Shown here: positions 9,005-22,226 of the stretch, piece by piece | Position numbering within the stretch: position 1 is the first letter of the stretch | Layout of the letters: every line of letters starts with the position of its first letter | From: Dermatemys mawii | Lineage: Eukaryota; Chordata; Testudines; Dermatemydidae | Reading direction: 5' to 3' | DNA: 64,000 nucleotides | Assembly (NCBI GenBank): GCA_007922305.1 | Contig: ML677351.1 | Coordinates: forward strand, 11,499,165-11,563,164 | Position numbers and translations under genes: made by a program | The notes under the pieces: generated by a model | Databases searched by the model: none | The model's input: only the letters and a program-made list of their open reading frames with translations | What the model was told of the DNA's origin: nothing

Positions 9005-12000
9005 TGTTTTTTTATTTGCCTTGTATTTTAGAAATGTGCTGTATTAGTGTAAAATACTTCTTTCTAATTGGATTGCACAACACATTGTTCTGAACTGTAA
9101 GTTTGAAAGAATAAAGAATGCTACCAAATCTAGCACAAAATAAAATGAACTTCATCACCCAACCAGTGTCCATCTGATGGACTGTACTGGACGGAGCCCA
9201 AATTATAAGCAGCAACTACAAACTGCTGGAGATCCACTCACCTGCCTAATTATATGATATAATTTGGTGTTGCCGGAAGATATCCCAATTTTGAAAAATA
9301 TTTGTACCCAAATCACAGATGCACTCAATCGTCCAGTTTCCTATTGAAATTCTGCCTTTGTGATGAAGAGAACCACATGCAATACTTAAAAAGACCTTTA
9401 ATGGCTCTTCTTTAATGCAAGGATGTTACTCAGGCACTAGGAACGTATACTTCTTTCCCAGAGTGCACAGCAGTATTAAAGTCCATTCATGAGGGGGGGA
9501 AATCCACACCAAGATATTTTCCATATCACAAAAATCCACTCTCTGAATCAAGTGTCTTTTCATTAATCTTGTGACAGAGGAAGTCCTTTGTGCATTCCCC
9601 CTGGTACCCATAGCTCAACTGGAATCCTGAAATATGGAGGCTAGTGCATCAGTGGGACAAATCATGTGCTTTAGGTTAAGAACATGTAGTATTTGCTGAT
9701 TTGGGGCCCTGGTCCTTTGATCCTCCCTAGCACTAGGGACTTTGCTAAATCACAGCCATTTCTGTACTCTCTGCAGTACTGTACATTACATTTTCCTCTG
9801 TTTCTCTTCAGCAAACTGTAGAACTCAGCCTCTTTGCAGCAGCAGGAGCTCTTCCAGATCTGGGGCAGCTCAGCAAGCCTTGGTAAAGTGAAGCTTATCT
9901 TCTTGGCATCTGCTCATCCCATTGTAGGTTCATTTCTCTGAAACCACTGGGTCTTCTCTTGGTGCTGCTCTAGGTTTTGCTCTGTCCTATATTTATCCCT
10001 TCCCATTTTGTGTTCAGTCTCTTTCCTCTCATGTGCAAATCTCATTCTATGTGTACAGATAAACTGTAATGTATATTCCAATGGGAAGATGCCAGTTTTG
10101 ATGACAAAACTTTGATCCAAATAATATTTTGTTAATCTTTGCAGCTTAGTTTCCAGACTTAGTCTGTATGCTTTCAGAGAGAGAAGCCTTTTTGTGTGTG
10201 TGGCCACTCTCCAAACTGTTGCTTCTGTATGTCTGTACATTACTGTAGGGTGTGGGAAAGAAATATGAAGTAGTTATAGTGGTAATTAAAAAGAAACAAA
10301 CAAGGCTTCCCTTAATGGAGGTAGTGCTCATGACTCATGTCAGGGGTTTAGGATAAAGATAGTTTATTCAGACACTAAAAATAATTTAATGTTTCCATAG
10401 AGTTCTCAATAGTTATCTATTCTCATAGTTGTTTCTGCTTTTAGTTATGTGACTCACAAAGATAAGGAGAATTAACATTAAAGGTATCCATATGGATTTA
10501 ACTAAATGAACATGTTACTAATAATGAAGATTTGCAAGATTGAAGTGTTATCCAAAAGTAAACTTCATTTTTGGAATAGTTAACTTTGTCAAAAATACCA
10601 ATGTACATATGTCTGGGAGCAAATTCTCAAAAAATAATTTCTCTCTATCTGCTTTCTTGTTTGTCATTTCAAAAAAAGATGGTTAAAATATCTCAATTAC
10701 ACCATGAAATATCATCTAAGTCAATAGATATAATTCATGGTAATGTTTTCTTGGTTTGTTCACTCCGAAAAGATGTGTGCACCTATTGACTGGACTATGT
10801 GAACGTAGCTTTTTGGTATCAGACGGAATCATAACTCACTTGACTTGGCATATTCTGCTTTGCACTTCTTTATTGTTTTGCATCCTGAAGGATCCCCAAA
10901 CACCTTGCTATCTTAAATATGTAGGTATACATAGATATAGGAATCATATCATTGCTAATTAACAGTAAATTCCATCTGAAGTGGTTTTCACTTGTGAATC
11001 TTAGGACAAGTGCTAAAATTAATTTAAATAAAACCCTGCTAGAATATGAAGTGTCAAAATAAAATTATTTGTTTTGTTAAGACTTGCAAAAGAAATTATT
11101 TTCTTTTAGGTCTGCACATGAATTTTCTGCTATATCCTATTTATTATTCCATTTGACATATTTCCAATAAACCTTTGTCCTTTAGCCTTGTGTAACCCCA
11201 ATTGCATGCTTAGACAAATTAGTTCTCAATAGAAATAGTGATATAAGGTTCAAAAGAGAATGTTCAGCTATAATTTACTAGACTTTCTCTATGTCTCTGA
11301 GGACCCTTAATGACTGTTCTCAGAAGCTTAAGCACTGAAACCACGTTTCTACTTCTGTGTTGCCCTATTTCCAACAAAATCATTTTACATAGTCTATGCA
11401 GACATGCCATTTAAACTTGGGATTATGCACTTCACAGCCAAATTTGTAGAATTCAGTAGAATTATCAACCAAGTGCTTTCCTGAAGATGTTGAATACTGA
11501 GATAGGTTCAACATTGCCTGCCTCCTGCTTGTGATTGCTGCACCAATTGTAAAGATACCATTACTAACATTGTACTACTGTAGTCAAGATGAATCCATTC
11601 CTTAGGTTAGTCATGATCTTGAGTGTAGTATCATGCACTATTCTTTCTTCTTTGCCGTCTTTTTTTTCAAAATGATGAGCTAGATTGTGAATACCCAGCC
11701 TTTGAAAGTCGTACTATATTACGATCCCTGAAAAAAGTATGTTGATTTTGATTGGCTGTGTTTTCAGTCTCTCTCACACTGAGTTTATAAATGGCAGACA
11801 GTAGAAACTGCATTACATTAAAACAGGCTAATGTGTAGTGGGCAATATCTCTTGCAGAACACACAAAGAGTTTTTAAATCTTATTTGTCCGAGATTATGA
11901 TTTTTCTCTTATTCAGTCTGATTCCATTTTTGTGACCCCTTTTGTATAGAACATTTAATACAACTGTAAGACATGATTGTCACAATCTTATGGCTGTATG

Positions 12001-12065
12001 TTTATGGTGATCCTTGAATTATTTGTGAACATGACTGATGATAAACTTTCCTTTAAATTTGCTTC
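9005..12065. other. unassigned non-coding stretch
   Basis: No repeat family, splice-bounded exon or RNA gene was recognised in these 3 kb. ORFs (for example the minus-strand 108-codon frame at 9914-10240) have no domain, no supportive codon pattern and no splice context. Confidence 0.5.
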
Positions 12066-12361
12066 AATTAGTAGAGCTGTTTGGAAATTGGAATTTCTAT
12101 CGTGTGGGAAATTCCAATATTTTGACATTTGTTTTTGCCATAAATTAAGACAAAAAGTTAAATTTCAGCAATTTTTATGTAACCCAGAGTTCTGAAAAAA
12201 AGTCAGTTCAGACTGTTTTGTTTACATTTCTGCTTTGAAACAAACAAAATCAATCCCAAATCAAAATGTTTTATTTGTTTGAACCAAACCAAAAGATTAT
12301 TCTGCTTGGTTCAGCATTAATCTGTGAGCTGTTGTCATGCCTCCTGTGAGTTGTAGTTTGA

Positions 12362-13592
12362 GTATCAGCATGGATTCACCAAGGGCAAGTCGTGCCTGAC
12401 TAACCTAATTGCCTTCTATGATGAAATAACTGGCTCTGTGAATGAGGGGAAAGCAGTGGATGTGCTATTCCTTGACTTTAGCAAAGCTTTTGATACGGTC
12501 TCCCACAGTATTCTTGCCAGCAAGTGAAAGAAGTATGGGCTGGATGAATGGACCATAAGGTAGATAGAAAGCTGGCTGGATCATTGGGCTCAACAGGTAC
12601 TGATCAATGGCTCCATGTCTAGTTGGCAGCCGGTATCAAGCAGAGTCCCCCAAGGGTCGATCCTGGGGCTGGTGTTATTCAATATCTTTATCAATGATCT
12701 GGAGGATGGTGTGGACTGTGCCCTCAGCAAGTTTACAGATGACACTAAACTGGGAGGAGTGGTAGATACGCTGGAGAGTAAGAATAGGATACAGAGGGAC
12801 CTAGACAAATTAGAGAATTGGGCCAAAAGAAATTCGATGCAGTTCAGCAAGGACAAGTGCAGAGTCCTGCACTTAGGATGGGAGAATCCCATGCACTGCT
12901 ATAGACTAGGGACCAAATGGCTAGGCAGCAGTTCTGTAGAAAAGGACCTAGGGGTTAGAGTGGACAAAAAGCTGGACATGAGTCAACAGTGTGCCCTTGT
13001 TGCCAAGAAGGCTAATGGCATTTTGGGCTGTATAAGTAAGGGCATTGCCGGCAGATCGAGGGATGGTTAGGCCTCATCTGGAGAACCGTGTCCAGTTTTG
13101 GGGCCCACACTACAAGAAAGATGTGGAAAAATTGGAAAGAGTCCAGAGGAGGGCAACAAAATGATTAGGGGCCTCGAGCACATGATTTATGAGGAGAGGC
13201 TGAGAGAACTGGGATTGTTTAGTCTACAGAAGAGAAGACTAAGGCGGGATTTGATAGCTGCTTTCAACTACCTGAAAGGGGGTTCCAGAGAGGATGGATC
13301 TAGACTGTTCTCAGTGGTACCAGATGACAGAACAAGGAGTAATGGTCTCAAGTTGCAGTAGAGAAGGTTTAAGTTGGATATTAGGAAAAACTTTTTCACT
13401 AAGAGGGTGGTGAAGCACTGGAATGGGTTACCTAGGGAGGTGGTAGAATCTCCTTCCTTAGAAGTTTTTAAGGTCAGACTTGACAAAGCCCTGGCTGGGA
13501 TGATTTAGTTGGGGATTGGTCCTGCTTTGAGCAAGGCGTTGGACTAGATGACCTCCTAAGGTCCCTTCCAACCCTGATATTCTATGTTTCTG
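12362..13592 (+). mobile_element. CR1 LINE, 5'-truncated, copy 1
   Basis: This is a CR1 retrotransposon 3' segment. It begins inside the reverse transcriptase ([15 protein letters not shown], then [13 protein letters not shown], about 12365-12510) and ends at the CR1 3' terminus with an ATTCTATG octamer at 13579-13586. It sits inside the TIR element 12072-14012, so it inserted later. A sister copy of the same subfamily is at 19784-20786. Confidence 0.9.
12365..13500 (+). pseudogene. CR1 reverse transcriptase remnant
   Basis: The encoded protein copies CR1 RNA into DNA at the target. Visible blocks are 'KAFDTVSH' near 12480-12507, 'VPQGSILG..LFNIFINDL' (12645-12705), the catalytic box as F-T-D-D at 12732-12743 (usual CR1 form F-A-D-D), then 'LDKLENWAKR' and '[16 protein letters not shown]'. 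Stops and frame changes occur at about 12525, 12560 and 13067-13070, and downstream pieces such as '[22 protein letters not shown]' continue in other frames to 13361. It is not functional. The recognisable C-terminal half and low divergence suggest a medium-age insertion. Confidence 0.85.
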
Positions 13593-14621
13593 TCTCATAC
13601 TCCCGTTTCCCCAAATGGGCTGGTTATCCAGCTGGACTATATCTGTCCTGCCTTGGTTCAGCCAGAGGGGAGAAACAAGTGTATCATGGAAGATTTAGTT
13701 CAGCTAGGGAGCCTGGCCCATAGAGGAGAATGGGGACTTGAATTATGACTCCCATGAGGCACTACTGCAGCTCACAGAGACCCTGATCACTGCAGAACTG
13801 TCCCAAAATAAAGCATTTTTATTTGGTTTGACAACCTGAAATGTTTCAGTTTGGCTAGACTTAATTTGAGATAAAATGCCTTATTTAGATTTTCCCAGTG
13901 GAAAATTGTACATTAGTTAAAATATATATTTTCCTGTGAGAAATTTTGATTGTGTAGAAGCTGCTTCTTATGTCAAGGGGAAATAATTGAATGGAAAATT
14001 CCTGACCAGCTCAAATCACTACTATGTTCATGAAACTTGTCTGCACCATGTGTGAGTTACTAGTTCTTATAATACGGCTGTTGCCTAGCTACTATTACTA
14101 AAAAAAAACTTCCACGTCAGAAGAGGAAGCAGAATGTTACATGATATTGTATTTATAAGGTGCAAGAACATCCACATTTACATCATATTAGATAGAACAT
14201 GATTATAGGGACAATCTTGTCTTGCAGCCACATGTGATTCCCATCCTAGATGCATCTGGAATTTTATGGTGCTACAGTGACTGAATAATTTGGACAATTG
14301 ACTTAAACATCATAGTAAGCCAGATATAAACAGATATCAATTAAGATTAAATTATTTTTGTATTAATGTGGTCCACAGCCTAGTTCACCCTCAAATGCAT
14401 TCATTATAAATAAGAAAATTCATAATGAAAAGCCTACTTATGCCAGAAAAACTGAGATTTGTTGAAGGGGTGGAAGGAATGAAAAGAAAAGAGCATTTAG
14501 AACTAGAGTTTGGCTAGTAACTATTTTTTTCAGTTTGCTGACATTTCGATAATAATAGTTTTGGATCAAACCATATAGAACCTTTCTGGAATTTTCAGTG
14601 AATTGAAAAGTTTGTTTTGTT

Positions 14622-14720
14622 TTTTAAGAGGCAAGGTGGATGAGATAGTGTCTTTAATTGGACCAACTTCTTTTGGTGAAAGAGACAAACTTTTCAGCCA
14701 AACAGAGCTCTTCTTCATGT
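14622..14720 (-). mobile_element. Penelope-like element family B, 3' tail
   Basis: Plus-strand text 'ggcaaggtggatgagatag', 'taattggaccaacttctttt' and 'cagagctcttcttcatg' is the reverse complement of the tail also present at 44935-45060. On the minus strand the 'gaagaagagctc' part followed by 'gaaaag' corresponds in position to the hammerhead of family A, but it is decayed. Confidence 0.65.
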
Positions 14721-17700
14721 ATTGTTCATTTTGGGGGAATTTTTAAAGGCTGAGACTTACAAGATGACCAGAAAAAGAGGTAGTCACCCCATTAAAACCT
14801 TTAGTCAAGTGATTTTAAAAATTAATCAAAATTAATTGCAAAATTAATTACACTATTAAACAATAATAGAATACTATTTATTTAAATATTTTGGCTATTT
14901 TTCTACATTTTCAAATATAATGTTTTCAGTTACAAACAGTATGCCAAGTGTACAAAGCCCTCTTATATTATTATTTTTACTTCAAATATTTGCCTTTTAA
15001 ATATGATAAACAAAAGAAATAGTATTTTTCAATTCACCTCATACAATACATTAATGCAGTCTCTTTATTCTGAAAGTGCAAATTAAAACATAGATTTTTT
15101 TTGGTTACTAAACTACACTTAAAAATAAAACAATGTAAGACTTTAGAAACTACAAGTCCACTCAGTCCTCCTCCTTCTTCAGAGAATCACTAAAACAAAC
15201 AAGTTTGTTTACATTTATGGGAGATAATGGTGCTGTCTTCTTATTTGCAGTGTCACCTGAAAGTGAGAGCTGGTGTTGGCATAGTACTTTTGTAGCCTGC
15301 ATTGCAAGATATTTAAATGCCTGATATGCTAAACATTTGTATTCCACTTCATGCTTCATGCCAGAGGACATGCTTCCATGCTGATGATGCTCTTGAAAAA
15401 AATAAATAAATATCTGACTGAACTCCTTGGGGGAGAATAGTATTTCTCCAGCTCTCTTTTACCCACATTCTGCCATATATTTCATGTTATAGCGGTCTTG
15501 GATGATGACCCAGCACATGTTGTTCATTTTAAGAACACTTTCACTGCAGTTTTGACAAAATACAAAGAAGGTAACCAGTTTGCTTGTACCACCCATGTTT
15601 ATAAATTTTCTGGGACCTGGAAGCTGAATATGATTTGCAAAGGAACTTGGTCACACAAGATTTGATGATGTTTCCTTGTAATGATATCTTGTACTTGGTA
15701 TTTTATGCCTATCTAGATTTTCTGTATTTTCAGATCAGAATTTAATCCAGATGGGATATCATTAAGATGAAGTTTTTTAGCAAGTGCAGAGATTTTAGCT
15801 GTGAGACCTCTTTAAAAGTCAGTCTGTGAGTTTAACAGTTTAAATCATAGTATCTCCAGGCTGGAGAATTTAGCGTATTTTATAAACTGACTAGGAGCTA
15901 ACTGGATTTTTTCCCCATACTATTGAATTTCTTAGTCTCACAGATAAGCTGCAACTCAGTATTTAAGTTACTCTAGAGTGTTAAATGTTCCATTTTCTTC
16001 AGAGAGGGAAACAATTCATGGAAAACGTTCCAGATTTCCTCAAAAAATAATTTTAGAAATTGATTCCTTGTGATTTCCTGCCTTTCTGGTAGCAATCTCT
16101 CATCTTGGTTTTGTTGTTGTATTGAGGGCAGGTGGAATTTGTTGAACCATTTATCATATAAGCTGTGTGAAAATAAATATACTGTAGATAGTGTCAGAAA
16201 ATCATTTACCTTCATTTTAAAGGCAAATTCCTGCCAGCATTTTGTCCTCTATTTCTAGGGAACACAATGGAAAACAGTAAAAGTGTTTGTATTTCATAAG
16301 TGTGTTCTTCCAATTATTTCAGTTTTTAAAATGTGTCCTTCTCAGGTTTGTGAGGGCATGTGCATGAAGGTGGTACCAAATCAATGGAATATGTCTTAAG
16401 CAGATTCACCCATAATATAATATAATATAATATAATATAATATAATATAATTAATTATAGCTAGATAGATATCAGTCATCAGAAACCTGGATAGACTTTG
16501 GATCATGATTTAAAGATTACAAAACCTGGAGTGTGTCAGGTCCCTGGGAAAAGTAAGTTCCAGAATGAAGAGTAGTTTAATGAGGAATTTGGGTGCAAAA
16601 TATTAGAGATGAACTTTTAAGGAAATTGGAGCAATGGACATCCGATTTGAAGGCAGAGTTGAGGCCACACTGAAAATGCTGTTGATCACTTCCAGTCATT
16701 TTAGATGCAGAAACTATTAGCGTGAGGAGAGCAAGTGATCTCAACTGCAGTAGTGGTAAGTGGTCTCAGATAGGATTTTTAATAATATGAAGGTGGTGGT
16801 AATCATGGTGGTGGTGATGATTTTGTCTGTTTCCTCTGGCTGCCTGAGTCAGTGATGCTAATGTGCACATTTAACCTGGATAAAGATTAATCTATAAAAT
16901 ATTAACTTTAAAGAGTTTTTTTTCTTGTTCTGAATGTTTTCTTAGCACTCTTCTGTGCATTAATTGGAAGTATTGTCATCTTATGCTCAGACAGTTTTGT
17001 TTCATAAGAAGCATGAATGCTAGCAAATTTAGTGTCGCTCATCATACATATATACTGTCATTCTCCACCAATATTTATTAATTATATTTTATTTTTAAAT
17101 GTAAAATCATTTTCTAATATATGTAGTCTTAATAATCAAATATCAAATGTTATGTCAAGCCAGGCCGATGACATGGAGACTGAGTGACTGTTTAATATGA
17201 TATATTTGTTTTTGTTTGAACAAAATTGCTTTTTGAATCCACTGCGTGATTGTCTCATTTGCATAATTTGAACATACATGGTCAAATCCTGAAGTACTTG
17301 CTCTGCTTTTACTCTGCCCCCACTCAGTCTTAATCTGAGCCAGGCTCTCAGGATTTGGCTACTATGTTTTGTATCTATATTTGCTTTGCTTGTAAGTATT
17401 GTTAGCGCTTGATGAATTTCAATTTGTTTTCACTGTTAACTTTCACATCTTTTAAATCACTTTTAGCATTTAAATAGCAGTGTTCTTATGAGAGCATTTA
17501 TTAGCCAATCAAATATCCTTTTTTGTTCTTGTCATTTAAAATAGTTGTTTGCTGGTGTTGATTAAGAGAATCCTATTCAATCATTTATCCTAGTCTCCTT
17601 TAATGTATTTGACTGAAAAACTCATTGAGACAGAACAATGAATCATTTGGTTCATATACTGTGTTTCCACAGAGGCCAGTTGCTTAACTCTTTTAAAAGG

Positions 17701-19112
17701 TCCTTACATTCTTGCTAAGATATTTGATAGAACATGAAAGTAGTTTCTCTATGGTCTATCTTCTGTAAGTGAAGACAATTTAAAGTGTTTTTGAAATCAA
17801 ATGTTTATTTTAACTATTATGGTAAAGCCATTCCTTTGAAAAAGAATAGAAAGATAGAACTAATTATTCCAGGATTGATCACAGTTTCTGTACTGCCCTG
17901 GTTTTGAAAATCAGAGTGTGCTTTTGTAATAGAATGAAAGAAAAATTGTTTCTAAACTTTGTTAAAATGATAATGGAACTGTCCAAATTGCATAACTGAG
18001 TTGCACAAACTGCTGTCTTCTAAAACTTTAGAGATCCAGAGTGTAGCTCAAAAGATTAAGGTTTTCCTCTAAAAACAGACCAGTTTCAGAAATGTAAGAA
18101 ATAAGTGGAATTGCAAAAGAAGAAAGTGTTTCAACCCTAAAATGAACATAAATATGCATTGCAGGAAGTTATTTTATCTAGTATACAAAGAAAGGAAGGA
18201 CAGATATTTAATGTTATTTCTGGATGAGTATGATTGCATTTTAACACCTGCTGTTGACACAGACAGAGTTCAACAGATAATTAAGATGAGCAGGAATGTG
18301 AAATAAGTTTTTGGAACCGTATTTGAGGGAGTGAGAGAATAGTTCATATATGACTTACTAATGAGTTGACTTCAGTTAGTTTTAAACTCCAGATGAATGT
18401 AAATTAACTCGTCTCTTCTCTATCTAAAAAATACTCAAACATGGAATTCCTATAGCAAATAAATAATAAAAATGATTATAGTAAGTTAATTAAGCTACTT
18501 AATCTTCCCAGTATTTTTTAAAGCTATAAAAATCCCCTAAAACATTTTTATTCTAATGCAGCTTTTGCTGTAATCTTTCACTGAGCACCTTACGCTCACT
18601 ACATCTGTCACCTATCTGCCTTGCCTTTCCAGAGGGCTTCTAATTTACTCTTTCAACATATCACAATGACAGGCACTGTTTTAATGTTTAGAAACGCCTC
18701 CTTTTCATATTACTCCAGAGTTTTGCCTTCATTTGAATGCATGGCTGTAATCATAGAGCTAATAACTGTAGATAACTAATAGAGCTAATAACTGTAGAGC
18801 ATGGATAACTGTAGATAACAAATACATATTTTTATCAGCTAGAACACAGACACCAAACTAATGTAAGTTCATTTTCCGGTTTGTGCTATACAGTGGACTT
18901 CCTTTGGGAAATCTCTCAAATAGACGTTTTATTTGGTTGTGGGGGTTTTTGTACTTTTTTTGAGAATAAGCATATTGCATTCACACACCAAGGAAAAGAG
19001 GAACATTTGTAATGAAATCTTTAGCCACATAACACTGAATTAATAATAGAATATAAATGTTGTTGTATGTTTTATCTTAGAGAAGTAGTGGTTTTGTATG
19101 TTTTATCATAAG
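14721..19112. other. unassigned AT-rich stretch
   Basis: These 4.4 kb are AT-rich with few CpGs. I see a pentanucleotide microsatellite (listed separately) and a minor repeated phrase near 18760-18820 ('agctaataactgtagataac' and shorter re-uses). No gene or clear transposon was recognised. The stretch 17280-17365 ('caaatcctgaagtacttgct' ... 'ctcaggatttggct') looks like a decayed palindromic repeat. Confidence 0.45.
16412..16452. repeat. (ATAAT)n microsatellite
   Basis: About eight uninterrupted units of a five-base ATAAT/TATAA repeat, ending in 'ttaatta'. Confidence 0.95.
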
Positions 19113-19769
19113 CAGTGGTGTCAAATACGTTCGCCACTAGCCACATGTGACGAATAGGCTATTGAATTGTGGCTAATACATGAGCAATGCGTTGGTGTAT
19201 TGAAAACAAGAGTACTGAAAGATAGGTTGCGTGCTTTGATATACAGCTTGTTAACGTGGCTTAGATATAGTGCAAGAGAGACAAGAGCATATGGCAGTGG
19301 ATGTATGTGTGCTGTGTGTAATAGCAACAGATGCAAGTGTGGTCCTGGAAGGTGAGTGGCTAGTGAGTGTCTGCCTCCCTACCATAGTCATGAGTACAGC
19401 AAGAGAGTCAGTCTATGCCAAGCTCCTCGACAGTGTAGACATGATTTGTCATGTGCTTTGTCTTATCAAGGTTACAAGTCCATGTGTCTTATTTTTATTG
19501 AAAGTGTCTTTTGAAATATAACACATGCAGTGCAGGCATAGAATACTGTACGAACACTGACGACGGTCAGTAATTAGCAGTGATAAGGAATGAGTTCAGT
19601 GAAGTTCTGTTTCCGTCATTTTGTGCCTGTGATTATATAAACACATGTAAATTCAGATGCCAAAATGTTGTTTGTAGTATGATTTTTAATCCTTTTTTAT
19701 AATCTGGTGAATAAGAAAAATTCAAAACCAGAAGTGTGGCTAGCATCGAATTTCTATTGGACACTGCTG
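19113..19769. mobile_element. hAT (Charlie/MER5-like) non-autonomous element
   Basis: It starts CAGTGGTGTCAAATACG at 19113 and ends 'tattggacactgctg' at 19769, whose complement starts CAGCAGTGTCC, so the ends are imperfect inverted repeats. The subterminal 'ccactagccacatgtga' and 'agtgtggctagcat' resemble the 'gtagccactagccacatgtgg' core of MER5-type hAT elements. The 83-codon plus-strand ORF within has no transposase motif. The next CR1 begins 15 bases downstream. Confidence 0.65.
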
Positions 19770-19783
19770 TCCTAGAGGAATAA

Positions 19784-20609
19784 TAGTGTTGCTGGTATCA
19801 AACGGAGTGCCCCAAGGGTCAGTCCTGGGACAGGTTTTATTCAATATCTTCATTTATGATCTGAAGGATGGCGTGGATTGCACCCTCAGCAAGTTTGCAG
19901 ATAACACTAAACTGGGAGGAGGAGTAGATACGCTGGAGGGTACAGAGGGACCTAGAAAATTAGAGGATTAGGCCAAAAGAAATTTGATGAGGTTCAACAA
20001 GGACAAATGCAGAGCCCTGCACTTAGGAAGGAAGAATCCCATTCACTGCTACAGACTAGGGACCAAATGGCCAGGCAGCAGTTCTGCATAAAATGACCTA
20101 GGTGTTATGGTGGACAAGAAGCTGGACATGAGTCAACAGTGTGCCCTTGTTGCCAAGAAGGCTAATGACATTTGGGGCTGTATAAGTAGGGGTATTGCCA
20201 GAAGATTGAGGGATGTGTTCATTCCCCTCTATTTGGCATTGGTGAGGCCTCATCTGGAGTACTGTGTCCAGTTTTCGGCCCCACACTACAAGAAGGATGT
20301 GGAAAAATTGGAAAGAGTCCAGTGGAAGGTAACAAAAATGACTAGGAGGCTAGGGCACATGACTTATGAGGAGAGGCTGGGGGAACTGGGACTATTAATC
20401 TGCAGAAGAGAAGACTAAGGCGGGATTTGATAGCTACTTTCAATTACCTGAAAGGGGGTTCCAAAGAGGATGGATCTAGACTGTTCTCAGTGGTACCAGA
20501 TGATAGAACAAGGAGTAATGGTGTCAAGTTGCAATGGAAGAGGTTTGGGTTGGATATTAGGAAAATCTTTTTCACTGAGAGGGTGACAGCATTGGGATGG
20601 ATTACTTAG
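19784..20609 (+). pseudogene. CR1 reverse transcriptase remnant, catalytic Asp lost
   Basis: Blocks in order are '[20 protein letters not shown]' (about 19804-19863), then '[11 protein letters not shown]' with the catalytic box as F-A-D-N at 19894-19905. The second catalytic aspartate is therefore Asn. A short deletion follows ('[11 protein letters not shown]', stop near 19971). The C-terminal part resumes in another frame ('[17 protein letters not shown]' from 20107, '[19 protein letters not shown]' near 20218, '[12 protein letters not shown]'). It is dead by mutation of the active site and by frameshifts. Confidence 0.85.
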
Positions 20610-20786
20610 GAAAGTGGTGAAATCTCCTTCCTTAGAGGTTTTTAAGGTCAGGCTTGACAAAGCTTTGGCTGGGATGATTTAGTTGGGGATTAGGTCCTGC
20701 TTTGAGCAGGACTAGATGGACTAGTTGAACTGGATGACCTCCTAAGATGTCTTCCAACCCTGATATTCTGCTGTTCTATGATTCTG
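19784..20786 (+). mobile_element. CR1 LINE, 5'-truncated, copy 2
   Basis: It begins mid reverse transcriptase ('[21 protein letters not shown]') and runs to a CR1 3' end with 'gttctatgattctg' at about 20773-20786. It aligns by eye along its length with copy 1 at 12.4-13.6 kb, so the two are one subfamily. It directly follows the hAT element. Confidence 0.9.
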
Positions 20787-20789
20787 CAT

Positions 20790-22226
20790 CGTATATCACC
20801 ATTAAAGGGATATTGTCAGCACGAGATGACTGACACACAACTGAAGATGTGAGATTAGACAGAGGGAAAGTGAGGTTCAGGCAAAGAAGTCAGTTTGACA
20901 ATTGCCTGCACAGAGGTGATAGATGAAACCATGCAAGTTGATATGGTTACCTAAAGAGGGACTATGCAGGGAGAAGAGAGAGAACCAGGAACAAAGCCCA
21001 GAGAGAGTCAAACAGATGGGGAGAGGGGAGAACGAGGAGCCACCAAAGGATATTCTGAAAGAATGGTCAATAAGGTAGGAGAAGAATAAGGAAAACACTA
21101 GGGCTCAGATTGACTTTAGATAGTCAGTGGGATTGAGACCTCTTCTTCACTGACCAGCTGCTGACTTGCAACTCCTTTTATATGAGCCTGATGAGCTCTG
21201 ACTGGCTGCTTCTGGCAGGCCTGGAGGACCCATCTTCTCTGCTCCTTTCCTGGTGGCTGGAAGTAGTAGGACCCTGGACCCTTCTGTAGGGTGCTGCAAA
21301 GGCCATGTACACTCTTTCAAACACTCCAATCCAATTTTTTTTTTTTTCAAAACTGCCACCAAACTAATAATTTCTTTTTTTCCCTCCCATCTTTATGTAC
21401 TCCACACTAATACCAGATATTGATAAATCTGTATTCCATTTACAAATTTCTAACTTCAGGTGCTCTAGTATAATTTGGGATTTCTCCGCCTGGCAGTTTC
21501 CCAGGAAGCTAGTTACACAATTGACCTCATCTGCCTTAGTTCTCCATTGTTGGACTGTAAGAGACCTGGTGTAGGAGGCATAAAAGTCTTTAGTAAGGAA
21601 AATAAGGATGTTGGCTAGTTCTATTTTTCTCTCCAATTTTTTTTTTTAAAAAGTTAATATAAGGGGAAGTTGTTTCCTTTAAAGATCTCTTCTTGGCTTG
21701 TTAACTTGATCTCAGAAGACTTAGTCGTATGTAAAAATAGGCCCTTACCCTATGAGTTACCAAGTGGAGTCAAAGAGTAGTGTGTCCCCTGAAGCTGGTA
21801 GATGCTTTCCAGTGGAAGGAGACAGGCACACTAAAAATAGCGGTATTATTGAGGATAGAGCGGAGAGCAGCTAAGGGGGTCCATGCGAGTCTGTCAGCCC
21901 AAGATGACACCTGTGATGCTCCTGGCTATAGTGCTATTTTTAGTGCACTAACATGTCTGTCTTCCCATGGAAAACTATTCCCATAGTCATTCCTTGTTAA
22001 AAATCTTAGGTTTTATATGAACAAAACCTCCAGGTTTTGGAAGTTCCTCAGTTGCCAGATAAGAGACTGTTTTTTAAACAATAATGAGGAGTTGAGGTAG
22101 GTAATTAAAATCTGTAGAAACATTCAGATCTCCTGTTTGCATGTTGGCTTTCAATGTACTTTATGGAGATCTATAATGCTAAAGGTAAGGACATCTGTCA
22201 TAACACAAAGATGTATATCTCTAGGA
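20790..22226. other. unassigned non-coding stretch
   Basis: No recognised element. Poly-T/A runs occur at about 21335-21350 and 21637-21649. The minus-strand 90-codon frame at 21364-21636 has no recognisable domain or splice context. Confidence 0.5.

Larger units (their letters stand above)
12072..14012. mobile_element. TIR-type DNA element interrupted by a CR1
   Basis: The left end TAGAGCTGTTTGGAAATT (from 12072) is an inverted match to the right end 'gaaaattcctgaccagctca' (13993-14012). Inside, 'cctcctgtgagttgtag' (about 12340-12356) and 'tatgactcccatgaggcac' (about 13744-13762) are also inverted relatives, so the original element had long inverted arms. Without the 1.2-kb CR1 it would be about 0.7 kb. 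Superfamily is not determined. Confidence 0.6.
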
